Source: Halovenus sp. (GTDB lineage Archaea; Halobacteriota; Halobacteria; Halobacteriales; Haloarculaceae). From it: a stretch of DNA of 20,606 bases. Position 1 is the first letter of the stretch. The number at the start of each line of letters is the position of its first letter. The DNA is taken from NCBI GenBank assembly GCA_003551265.1, contig PUMG01000203.1, positions 1-20,606 on the forward strand, read 5' to 3'. Positions 15,101 to 20,606 of this stretch are shown here, piece after piece. The notes beneath the pieces were generated by a model. It was not told where the DNA came from. It saw only the letters and a list, made by a program, of their open reading frames with translations, and did not search any database. The translations under genes and the position numbers were made by a program.

Positions 15101-17489
15101 GGAGTCCTCGGCTACGGTTGTCGATGGGACGGTGTACATCGGGAGTGACGACAACCACACGTACGCCCTGAATGCCGAGACAGGACTCGAACAGTGGCGC
15201 TTCGAGACCGACGGCCCCGTCGAATCCTCACCCACGGTTACTGATGGAACCGTCTACGTTGGGAGCAACGACGAGAATCTCTACGCACTGGATGCAGAGA
15301 CCGGTGCCGAAGACTGGTATTTCGAAACCGGTGACGAAGTGGTCTCGTCGCCAACCGCGTTCGACGGAACTGTCTACGTCGGGAGTAACGACGAGCACGT
15401 CTACGCAATCGATGCTGACACCGGCGCTCTCGAGTGGGAGTTCGAGGCGGCCGGTTCCGTCAGACAGTCCCCAACAGTCGCTCACGGCATCGTTTACGTC
15501 GGTGCTGACAAGACCGGTGGTGGAGTCGTCTATGGACTCGACGCCGAGACCGGTCAGTCGCTGTTGCGGTCCGAACTCGGGGCGAACCCCTCGACACCGA
15601 TAGTCGTCGAAGGTACCGTCTACGTCGGAAGTAACTTTGAAAACTTCTACGCGCTAGACGGCTGGATTGCCGGGTCGAGTGAGGGGACACGAGTGTTGCT
15701 CGAAACGCTCGGTCACCACAACGGCGAACTCGTAGGCCCGACCGCGGAGTTCGCTGTTCACTCCGATGTTTTCAAGACTGGAAGCGAGATACAGTTCGAC
15801 GCGCTCCGGTCGTCTGCCCCAGGTGGTATCGAGGAGTATCGCTGGGATTTCACTGGTGACGGGAGTTTCGAGGAGACGACCACCGAGTTCAGCACTACCC
15901 ACATCTACGATGACCCAGGCCGTTACAACGTCACGCTCCAGATTGTCTACGGAGACGGACAAACTGCAGAAACGAGCAAGACACTCGACGTACCAGCCTG
16001 GGAGTTCGAGACCGACGACGAAGTCTACTCTTCTCCGACGATTGTCGAAGACACCGTCTACGTCGGAAGTGATGACAACAACCTCTACGCCGTCCACGCC
16101 GACAACGGGAGCGAAAAGTGGAGCTTCGAGGCTGGATTGTCCGTGAGGTCCTCGCCGACAGTTGGAGATGACGTCGTCTACGTCGGAAGCAACGACGACA
16201 ATCTCTATGCGATACACGCAGACAACGGGAGCGAGAAGTGGAGCTTCGAGACGGGCGACACCGTCTTCTCCTCCCCCACGGTCGTAGACGATGTGGTCTA
16301 CGTCGGCAGTGCCGACGACCACGTCTACGCGATACACGCACACAACGGGAGCGAGAAGTGGAGTTACGATACTGGCAACGACGTCTGGTCCTCGCCAACC
16401 GTCGTAGATGACGTCGTCTACGTCGGCAGCTATCCGGGTGCAGGTGATACAGTCCACGCGCTGCACGCTGATAACGGGAGCAAGATGTGGGGCTACGAAA
16501 TCGACGCGTTCGTGTACTCGTCGCCGACGGTCGCAGACGGGACGGTCTATGTCGGCAGCAGCGACAGTTACGTCTACGCCTTCGACGCCGAGACCGGCAC
16601 GAAAGAGTGGAAGTTCGAGACAGACGACAGCGTCTGGTCCTCACCGACGGTCGACGACGACCTGGTGTACGTCGGAAGTGAGGACTGGCACCTCTATGCG
16701 ATACACGCAACCAACGGCACCGAGGCGTGGGAGTTCGAGACGCAACAGGGAATCGAGTCCTCACCGACCGTCGCTGACGGGGTCGTCTACTTCGGCGGCC
16801 AGGAGAGCTTCGACTCCGAAGATGGCCGTATCTACGGACTCGACGCCCAGACCGGTGACCAGGTGTGGCACTTCGACCTCGGTGGACCGATCTACTCCTC
16901 GCCGACGGTGTACGAGGGAGTCGTCTACGTCGGAAACAGCGACTTCGGAAACTACAGGCTCTTAGCGATTGGGGCTGCGACGGACGGGTCGAGTAGCGAC
17001 TCGCGCGTTCTGGGCGAGACGCTCGGCCACCACGACGGCGACGTCGAAACCGGGGATGCGTTCTTCGACGTCGGGTTCGTCGACCTGCCGTCGGAAGTCA
17101 AAGACGGCTTCAACCTGACCGTCGACTACGAGGTCGAGAACACCGGCGACGCGACCGGTACCCAGGACGTCTCGCTGTTCGTCGAGAGCGAAGAGGTGAA
17201 CGTAACACAACTGACGCTCGCAGAAAGCGAGAGCGAAGCCCGAACAGTCATCCACAACACTCTCGAAGACGACGTGGGTGACCTCAATCTCACCGTCGAA
17301 ACCGACGACGATACCGCCGAGGCGACAGTCGAAGTCCTCCACAGCGTCGTCACCTACGCAGATGGAGAGGGCGTTGTGGGAACTGACGGCCTGCTCGACG
17401 CAATCAGTGACTGGCGCGGAGACGATATCGACACTGACCTGCTGCTCGACGTCATCAACGCCTGGCGCTCCGGCGAGGACGTGACGTAG
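12174..17489 (+). CDS. Giant secreted beta-helix / PKD / PQQ-propeller protein with dockerin-like tail
   Basis: This is a 1771-residue exoprotein. Residues 1-49 form a Sec-type signal (hydrophobic core FVLLSVLVVLIVSIAAVSAS, no twin Arg, no lipobox). Residues about 55-745 form a right-handed parallel beta-helix with roughly 20 irregular coils of the NosD/pectate-lyase type (NNTIEDLG, RNNLIDHAP, QNNITSTG and similar), closed by NATDNWWNHPTGPSGG near residue 702. Then come PKD domain 1 (754-841), an eight-blade PQQ-like propeller (842-1165), a GHH linker, PKD domain 2 (1193-1276), a second eight-blade propeller (1276-1603), a second GHH linker, a CARDB-like domain (1629-1725), and a dockerin-like tail with two similar halves (LLDAISDWRGDDID, LLDVINAWRSGEDV). 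Many N-x-S/T sequons suggest N-glycosylation. There is no PGF-CTERM or C-terminal membrane anchor. The roles are probably binding or adhesion; no catalytic site is evident. Preceding regulatory palindromes suggest tight control. Confidence 0.9.
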   Translation: MFSNWNRASTFTENPLCHRGFVLLSVLVVLIVSIAAVSASGFAGTAVASSDEIIVNETGSGDYESIEDAINASEPGDTILVEDGTYNESVLVDVENLTIIAAEGHTPVVDGEVEEDDNLRVAFNVSNAENVTLDGLTIRNHRPEMIVSNASDGLELRNLDLDLRFEGLGSETDTTVDQESSEGTIISGRAINLEYSNETVIESNKITGENPGRGEAIQLRNSIDPTVDNNTIEDLGTSITLWDSPGATVTNNSVDDLLGDAVLTGSGIRLVDSNETRVENNDMYRVDHNGVSVTRSHDVEVRNNLIDHAPEAGIRGLDSPNITVEENVVEGFGGSLTSGIEVAGASHNGTVFQNNITSTGTGVLANQESSDVTFEQNVIAESERSGIEVANASGIVFDANEVIDGEIGLSFESPASLDTEVRNNVFSGNAADMDIINATNAVVADNEMERGILMRGWERSDADHEFTDNTVGGDPLEYVHDEDGYTVTGEPGQVIVVDSTDIVVDGTTHEDVVAPVQVRYSEDVTVTDIDSSGTIVPVADLPSWYDGIVVSESTEVTVANSVITNSSQGGIGVIRSDNTTIEESTLQDNQRAGIRLGRSDGPVIVNNTVERTGAGGHGLELTFPGPDGEVTNNTFADNNRGIEATVTAADPLVRWSFSENVLRENARDGMWIGGDADEVDLTHNEFVRNEREGLDYGGTPALNATDNWWNHPTGPSGGEQDPDTGTVADGDGEELSGEVRFDPWLDEPVVGPDRLATFEWSPESPLVDESVEFDAARSYSIAGGIQEYRWDVTGNGTVDEVTNESNVVHDYALPGSYDVELEIEDGDGETTSVTERVNVAQEMDTEWTFTQDQASFGSGATVVDGMVYTAEFDGILYALDTETETDEWEFEAEDWIRGVPAVSDDTVYTGDRNGTLYALDADSGDEDWTYHADDEIQTSPTVSNDTVYFGSDDNHIYAVDAATGDEEWTFETNGTVESSATVVDGTVYIGSDDNHTYALNAETGLEQWRFETDGPVESSPTVTDGTVYVGSNDENLYALDAETGAEDWYFETGDEVVSSPTAFDGTVYVGSNDEHVYAIDADTGALEWEFEAAGSVRQSPTVAHGIVYVGADKTGGGVVYGLDAETGQSLLRSELGANPSTPIVVEGTVYVGSNFENFYALDGWIAGSSEGTRVLLETLGHHNGELVGPTAEFAVHSDVFKTGSEIQFDALRSSAPGGIEEYRWDFTGDGSFEETTTEFSTTHIYDDPGRYNVTLQIVYGDGQTAETSKTLDVPAWEFETDDEVYSSPTIVEDTVYVGSDDNNLYAVHADNGSEKWSFEAGLSVRSSPTVGDDVVYVGSNDDNLYAIHADNGSEKWSFETGDTVFSSPTVVDDVVYVGSADDHVYAIHAHNGSEKWSYDTGNDVWSSPTVVDDVVYVGSYPGAGDTVHALHADNGSKMWGYEIDAFVYSSPTVADGTVYVGSSDSYVYAFDAETGTKEWKFETDDSVWSSPTVDDDLVYVGSEDWHLYAIHATNGTEAWEFETQQGIESSPTVADGVVYFGGQESFDSEDGRIYGLDAQTGDQVWHFDLGGPIYSSPTVYEGVVYVGNSDFGNYRLLAIGAATDGSSSDSRVLGETLGHHDGDVETGDAFFDVGFVDLPSEVKDGFNLTVDYEVENTGDATGTQDVSLFVESEEVNVTQLTLAESESEARTVIHNTLEDDVGDLNLTVETDDDTAEATVEVLHSVVTYADGEGVVGTDGLLDAISDWRGDDIDTDLLLDVINAWRSGEDVT
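14698..15665 (+). repeat. PQQ-like propeller repeats, module 1
   Basis: Eight repeats of about 40 residues carry the core VYxGSxDxxxYALDAxTG. The middle blades keep an exact or nearly exact 120-bp spacing (TG..EW/DW motifs near 15061, 15180, 15300 and 15420). The first two blades are the most diverged. A blade with an insertion (VYVGADKTGGGVVYGLD) is seventh. They encode the first propeller of the giant exoprotein. Confidence 0.85.
16000..16980 (+). repeat. PQQ-like propeller repeats, module 2
   Basis: Eight blades of about 40 residues, mostly SSPTVxDDVVYVGSxDDxxYAIHA. Blades 1-3 share GACAACGGGAGCG or nearly the same DNA at exact 120-bp spacing (16101, 16221, 16341), and blade 4 repeats it after a 9-bp insertion. 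This DNA-level identity points to recent blade duplication. Later blades (TGTKEW, NGTEAW, TGDQVW) are more diverged. Confidence 0.88.
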
Positions 17490-17520
17490 CCACTCACCTC
17501 CAGTTCTCAGACTGTTCTGC

Positions 17521-17733
17521 TCACTCACCGAGCCAGTGTTCGTGTCGGTCGGTGACCTCCCTAGACGCGGGGGACGAGAGTTCGCGTGCCCGGTTCACCG
17601 TCGAACGAGAGTGCCCCGTCTCCGTGACGAGGTCGCGAATGTACACCGGCGACCGACAGAGACGTCCGAGAACCTCGAATCGAGCGAACACCGTCTCTAT
17701 TTTATCACATCTGGGGACCAGATTCGCTCTCAC
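17521..17733 (-). pseudogene. Short HTH regulator, probably truncated
   Basis: This 70-residue frame carries an ArsR/MarR-like DNA-binding core: KIETVFARFEVLGRLC, then YIRDLVTETGHSRSTVNRA, where the last stretch is a good recognition helix. After RARELSSPA the sequence loses the expected wing and effector part and ends within 20 residues. Related haloarchaeal winged-helix regulators, as I recall them, continue with an alternating pattern (REL...GLV) and a longer C-terminal domain. No other frame clearly restores it. The start is GTG at 17733, divergent from the VOC gene. It is either a decayed regulator or a genuine mini-HTH protein; I favour decay. The AT-rich stretch CTATTTTATC inside its 5' end could be the VOC promoter. 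Confidence 0.5.
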
Positions 17734-17773
17734 GCCACCCTAGGTCTATTGCCACTGCAACCCTACACCGAGT

Positions 17774-18403
17774 ATGTCCAACGACACCACTGCCGAAGAA
17801 CATCCAGTGACAGCAACGCCGCCAGAGAGTCCATTTCACACGACGGGAACCGACCACATCACCATCTGGGGGAGCAACGCGGCCGACACTGTCGCGTACT
17901 ACCGCGACCTGCTTGGGATGTCGCTGGTGTTGCGCCAGCCCAACCTCGACGACCCGTCACAGGAGCACCTGTTTTTCGACACTGGCGACGGCACCATCCT
18001 GACATTTTTCGTCAGTGACGACCGCCCCTCGAACCCAGGTCCACAGCGCACCGGTGTCGGTGGCGTCCACCACCTCTGTTTCAACATCGACCCCACCCGG
18101 TTCGAAGAGGTCCGCGAGGCGCTCGACGCCGCTGGTCGCTCGTACAACGTCTTCGACCGGGGCATCTTCTTCTCGCTGTACACCCGCGACCACGACGGTC
18201 TCATCATCGAACTCACCGCCGACAAGTTTGACTTCCCCGACGAGCGCAAGGGCGAGGTGCTCGCGAAAGCACAGGAGATTCGCGTCGAAGCGGGGGCACA
18301 GTACGCCCAGACCGAACACCTCGAAGCCGCGCTCGAAGCGCTCGGAATCGACGCCGAACCGTACGATCTTCCCGACGCCAGCAGCGGCGCTGCGGGTGTG
18401 TGA
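17774..18403 (+). CDS. VOC family (glyoxalase / extradiol dioxygenase-like) protein
   Basis: This 209-residue protein is built from paired beta-alpha-beta-beta-beta modules of the vicinal-oxygen-chelate superfamily. TDHITIWGSNAADTVAYYRDLLGM (from residue 27) gives the first metal ligand H28. GGVHHLCFNID (residues 97-106) gives the second (H99 or H100). LIIELTAD gives the third, E146. The set His/His/Glu fits a metal site used by glyoxalases, dioxygenases and related lyases. The helix-rich C-terminal extension of about 55 residues is not part of the core fold. The substrate is unknown. It starts 40 bp from the divergent truncated HTH gene and converges with hicA. Confidence 0.88.
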   Translation: MSNDTTAEEHPVTATPPESPFHTTGTDHITIWGSNAADTVAYYRDLLGMSLVLRQPNLDDPSQEHLFFDTGDGTILTFFVSDDRPSNPGPQRTGVGGVHHLCFNIDPTRFEEVREALDAAGRSYNVFDRGIFFSLYTRDHDGLIIELTADKFDFPDERKGEVLAKAQEIRVEAGAQYAQTEHLEAALEALGIDAEPYDLPDASSGAAGV

Positions 18404-18424
18404 ACATCAGCACCAGAACTAACA

Positions 18425-18438
18425 GTGTTGCCCAACAC
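18425..18438. terminator. Small inverted repeat between convergent genes
   Basis: GTGTTG and CAACAC form 6-bp arms separated by CC, in effect a 5-bp stem with a GCCC loop. It lies in the 53-bp gap between the VOC stop and the convergent hicA stop. There is no U-tract, so a terminator role is inferred from position alone. Confidence 0.35.
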
Positions 18439-18456
18439 CCAGAGCGTGTCACAGTC

Positions 18457-18699
18457 TCAGAGAATGTCGTCGATCCAGTCACACCATCGATGGAAGTCGT
18501 CGGCACCACATTGGTTGGAGATGTTTCGGAGCGTGTCGCCGCTGATCTCTTTGCCCATCGGAATCGTGACGTTTCGGACTTCCCCGGTCTCTGGATGGAC
18601 GTACCGGAGTTTGAGGTGACTGCCAGCCCGGTCAACTGGCTGGTACCCCATTCCCGTGAGCGCCGTCACGAGCTCTCGAGACGAATATGGGGCAGGCAC
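18457..18699 (-). CDS. hicA: HicA family mRNA-interferase toxin
   Basis: This 80-residue protein is a type II toxin with the double-stranded-RNA-binding-like fold. The N-terminal helix is SSRELVTALTGMGYQPVDRA. The catalytic His is H28 in GSHLKLRYVHPETG, and NVTIPMGKEISGDTLRNI is the conserved second half. Known HicA toxins cleave mRNA and tmRNA in translating cells. The start is GTG at 18699, two bases after the stop of hicB, so the pair is tightly coupled with the antitoxin first. The length is normal and the catalytic His is present, so it is likely functional. The pair lies between the VOC gene and thrC and looks like an inserted accessory module, although no boundary repeats are visible. 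Confidence 0.93.
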   Translation of the reverse strand: MPAPYSSRELVTALTGMGYQPVDRAGSHLKLRYVHPETGEVRNVTIPMGKEISGDTLRNISNQCGADDFHRWCDWIDDIL

Positions 18700-18701
18700 A
18701 G

Positions 18702-18983
18702 TTACTCAGAAAACCACGGTGCATCAGGTTCCTGTGGTTCGGCCGGAACTGTGTCAGGGTCAATCCCGAGATCGCGCAGATCGGCATCTGTTACCGGTTC
18801 CCCGATCTCTCCCCTGTGCAGTGCGACTGCCTCGTCCAGATTAGCGAGCGCCTCAGACCGTGTCTCACCCTGACTTGCCACCTCCTCCCCTTCGTCGATT
18901 GCTGACCACCGGCCGTCTTTCTCCTTGACGAGGCGAATCTCTCGCCGCCCCGAATCCAAATCACCGGTGTCAGCTCGTGCCAT
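18702..18983 (-). CDS. hicB: HicB family antitoxin
   Basis: This 93-residue antitoxin is cognate to the adjacent HicA. REIRLVKEKDGRWSAIDEGE is the first hairpin and SQGETRSEALANLDEAVALH the family signature helix, followed by an acidic C-terminal tail. The ATG at 18983 was chosen over an in-frame start at 19040 because a TATA-like GTTTTTACC is centred about 26 bp upstream, giving a leaderless transcript. No ribbon-helix-helix or HTH tail is evident, so DNA binding for autoregulation would have to come from the complex or from another protein. Its core closely matches the orphan HicB at 10.1-10.4 kb. Confidence 0.92.
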   Translation of the reverse strand: MARADTGDLDSGRREIRLVKEKDGRWSAIDEGEEVASQGETRSEALANLDEAVALHRGEIGEPVTDADLRDLGIDPDTVPAEPQEPDAPWFSE

Positions 18984-19013
18984 GTACCTCAGTACTTGAC
19001 CGAGGGTAAAAAC
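18984..19013 (-). promoter_or_regulatory. hicBA promoter with GTAC-N4-GTAC operator candidate
   Basis: The minus-strand TATA-like element GTTTTTACC (19005-19013) lies at the leaderless distance from the hicB ATG. Between it and the ATG is GTACCTCAGTAC (18984-18995), an inverted pair of GTAC sites exactly at the predicted transcription start. It is a good candidate site for toxin-antitoxin autoregulation or for a separate repressor. Confidence 0.5.
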
Positions 19014-19046
19014 GCTTCGGGAGTCCAGTGACTGCGACATGCTCCG

Positions 19047-20246
19047 TCACCCAACGAACTCGCCGATTTTCCCCGCAGTCTTGCAGCCAGCGCCGGTGTT
19101 GATGACCACGACATCCTCGTCGGGACCGAACACTCCCTGGGCAGCGAGTTCTTTCGTACCGGCGAGTGCGACCGCGGCTGTCACACACATCTCGATACCG
19201 GACTCACGGGCGGCCAGGAGCGACGCCTCGAACGCCTGTTCGTCGGTTACGGCGACGCCGGTCCCGCCGGAGTCGAACACCGCGTCGAGCATCCACGGCG
19301 ATGCACCCGGGTCGGGGATTTCGACACCACGGGCAACCGTCTCCGGATTCTCCCAGGGTTGGTGTCTCGTTCGACCTGACTCGATTGCCTCGACGACAGG
19401 TGCGCTGCCGGTCGTCTGTGCGACGTGGAGTCGGGGTGGGTCGTCGTTCATCCAGCCCAGTTCGACGAGTTCCTGATACGCCTTCCAGATGCCGATGAGA
19501 CCGACGCCGCCGCCGGTGGGGTAGACGATGTGCTCGGGGGCGCACCAGTCGAACGCCTCGAACACCTCGAAGCCCATCGTCTTCTTGCCCTCGTGGCGAA
19601 ACGGCGTCTCGAACGTCTTGACCGAGTACCAGCCATGCTCGTGCCGTGCATCGGTGAACGCTACCCCGGCGTCACCGATTTTTCCGTCGTAAAGATGCAG
19701 GTGTGCGCCGTGTGCGCGAACGAGATCCTTCTTCACGCCACCTGCCTGGTGGTTCAAAAAGACGTGGCAGTCCATCCCTGCACGGGCAGCGTAGGCGCTT
19801 GCGGACTGGCCTGCGTTCCCGGCAGAGGGAAGCGCAACGTCGGTGATGCCCTGTTCGTTCGCACACGAGATAGCGGCCGACTGCCCGCGGTCTTTGAACG
19901 TGTTCGTCGGGTTCTGTCCCTCGTCTTTGAGCCAGAGCTGGCCACAGCCGAACGCCTCTGCCAGCTGTGGCGCGTCGACGAGCGGCGTGTCGCCTTCGCC
20001 CATCGAGACGATGGCGCTCGCGTCCCGGACCGGCAGCAGTTCGCGGTAGGCCCACATCGACCCGGAGCGCTGCTCCCACTGCTCGGGAGTGACGTCGACA
20101 GCGTCGTAGTCGTACTGTGGGTCGAGAATCCCGCCACACTCCCGGCAGGGGAACGTGGTGAGGTCAGGTTCGTACGTCGCCCCACACGAGCGACACGCGA
20201 TGTGTGTGAATACGCTGTCAGTCTGCGTTCCGTCGAATGCGTGCAT
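19047..20246 (-). CDS. thrC: Threonine synthase
   Basis: Threonine synthase converts O-phosphohomoserine to threonine and phosphate with PLP. The 399-residue protein starts with a small zinc-ribbon-like segment (C18, C21, C34, C37 in ACRSCG and PCRECGG), as in many archaeal and plant-type enzymes. The fold-type II PLP core follows: MGEGDTPLV at 82-90, the Schiff-base Lys K118 in NPTNTFKDRG, the PLP phosphate-binding SAGNAGQSASAYAA near 141, and TGGGVGLIG in the second half. The end, VVINTGAGCKTAGKIGEF, is typical. The ATG at 20246 has a TATA element at the leaderless distance. It is divergent from tpiA. A related PLP lyase such as threonine dehydratase is less likely, because the N-terminal ribbon and NPTNTFKDR context favour ThrC. 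Confidence 0.9.
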   Translation of the reverse strand: MHAFDGTQTDSVFTHIACRSCGATYEPDLTTFPCRECGGILDPQYDYDAVDVTPEQWEQRSGSMWAYRELLPVRDASAIVSMGEGDTPLVDAPQLAEAFGCGQLWLKDEGQNPTNTFKDRGQSAAISCANEQGITDVALPSAGNAGQSASAYAARAGMDCHVFLNHQAGGVKKDLVRAHGAHLHLYDGKIGDAGVAFTDARHEHGWYSVKTFETPFRHEGKKTMGFEVFEAFDWCAPEHIVYPTGGGVGLIGIWKAYQELVELGWMNDDPPRLHVAQTTGSAPVVEAIESGRTRHQPWENPETVARGVEIPDPGASPWMLDAVFDSGGTGVAVTDEQAFEASLLAARESGIEMCVTAAVALAGTKELAAQGVFGPDEDVVVINTGAGCKTAGKIGEFVG

Positions 20247-20266
20247 ACCGACAGTGTGGGGGTTCA

Positions 20267-20276
20267 GATATTAAGC
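20267..20276 (-). promoter_or_regulatory. TATA box for a leaderless thrC transcript
   Basis: On the minus strand GCTTAATATC is centred about 25 bp upstream of the thrC ATG. The 82-bp gap to tpiA also has to carry the tpiA promoter; the best candidate there is the weaker GTATTT around 20298. Confidence 0.55.
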
Positions 20277-20328
20277 CTCTTGCCGGAACACACAACGTAT
20301 TTGGCTGCCGCGATGTTCTGGCTGGAGT

Positions 20329-20606
20329 ATGTTCGTCCTCATCAATCTGAAGGCGTATCCGTGCGACCCGGTCGCTGTCGCCAGCGCGGCCGAGGCGGTC
20401 GCAACGGACCACGACGCCGACGTGGCGGTCGCACCGCAGGCAGCACACCTCCAGCGTGTCACCGAGACAAGCGTCGAAACCTGGGCACAGCACGTCAGCC
20501 CCGTCGGACACGGCAGTCACACCGGCAGCACACTCGCCGAGAGTGTCGCTGACGCCGGTGCGGTCGGTACCCTCATCAACCACTCCGAGCGGCGGCTGAA
20601 ACTCGC
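20329..20606 (+). CDS. tpiA: Triosephosphate isomerase, 3' partial
   Basis: From the ATG at 20329 the frame stays open to the window end (92 codons), so only the N-terminal part is present. It begins [10 protein letters not shown], with the active-site Asn and Lys of the archaeal TPI signature (N6 and K8), continues with [13 protein letters not shown] and [16 protein letters not shown], and reaches [14 protein letters not shown], where the His of NHSE is the catalytic electrophile. TPI interconverts dihydroxyacetone phosphate and glyceraldehyde-3-phosphate in glycolysis and gluconeogenesis. This is the short archaeal form, which lacks several helices of bacterial TPI. The gene is divergent from thrC. 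Confidence 0.95.
   Translation, partial: MFVLINLKAYPCDPVAVASAAEAVATDHDADVAVAPQAAHLQRVTETSVETWAQHVSPVGHGSHTGSTLAESVADAGAVGTLINHSERRLKL

Noticed and set aside
15654..16466. A 270-codon open frame on the minus strand inside the propeller region.
   Set aside because: Long antisense frames are expected opposite repeated, GC-rich coding DNA. The translated sequence only mirrors the repeat period and has no recognisable domain, while the plus-strand frame encodes clear propeller blades.
14698..16980. A possible second gene boundary or frameshift between the two propeller modules.
   Set aside because: The plus-strand frame is continuous through both modules and the PKD linker, with no stop or internal start region. 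The repetition is explained by module duplication.
19425..20552. A 375-codon plus-strand frame opposite thrC and into tpiA.
   Set aside because: It is antisense to a well-supported threonine synthase and out of frame with the clear TPI start. Its composition (rich in Arg and Cys) is unlike real haloarchaeal proteins.

Overview
The window looks like chromosomal DNA from a halophilic archaeon (class Halobacteria). The proteins are rich in Asp and Glu. There is an archaeal RNA polymerase subunit L, a HalX-type response regulator, an archaeal-type triosephosphate isomerase, and haloarchaeal-style HicB/HicA proteins. Several start codons lie about 25-28 bp downstream of a TATA-like box, as expected for leaderless haloarchaeal transcripts. 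The genus cannot be told from the sequence alone.

Layout. (1) 1-5.4 kb: the end of a membrane-inserted metallophosphoesterase converges on a DUF3054 membrane protein and an M48/HtpX-like protease. A 23-bp tandem repeat array separates the protease from a divergent ATP-grasp ligase, which is followed by an MscS channel and rpoL. (2) 5.4-7.2 kb: a zinc-ribbon membrane protein with a possible degenerate CAP domain, then hisF, both on the minus strand. (3) 7.3-10.1 kb: a stand-alone nitric oxide synthase oxygenase, divergent from a HalX response regulator and an MBL-fold hydrolase. (4) 10.1-12.0 kb: minus-strand thiolase, PaaI-type thioesterase and an orphan HicB, apparently one transcription unit. 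(5) 12.1-17.5 kb: a 1771-residue secreted protein made of a parallel beta-helix, two PKD + PQQ-like propeller modules, a CARDB-like domain and a dockerin-like tail. It sits behind a strong TATA box and two perfect palindromes. (6) 17.5-20.6 kb: a short HTH regulator that looks truncated, a VOC-family protein, a complete hicBA toxin-antitoxin pair, threonine synthase, and the start of tpiA.

Housekeeping genes (rpoL, hisF, thrC, tpiA, thiolase) alternate with accessory ones (NOS, the giant surface protein, the HicBA and orphan HicB loci). The most unusual items are the archaeal NOS with a valine at the NO-release gate and a HalX regulator across a shared promoter region, the giant duplicated-module exoprotein with its palindrome-rich leader, and the HicB gene without hicA that overlaps a thioesterase stop codon. 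No rRNA, tRNA, insertion sequence or CRISPR array was recognised. No gene-free stretch exceeds about 235 bp.
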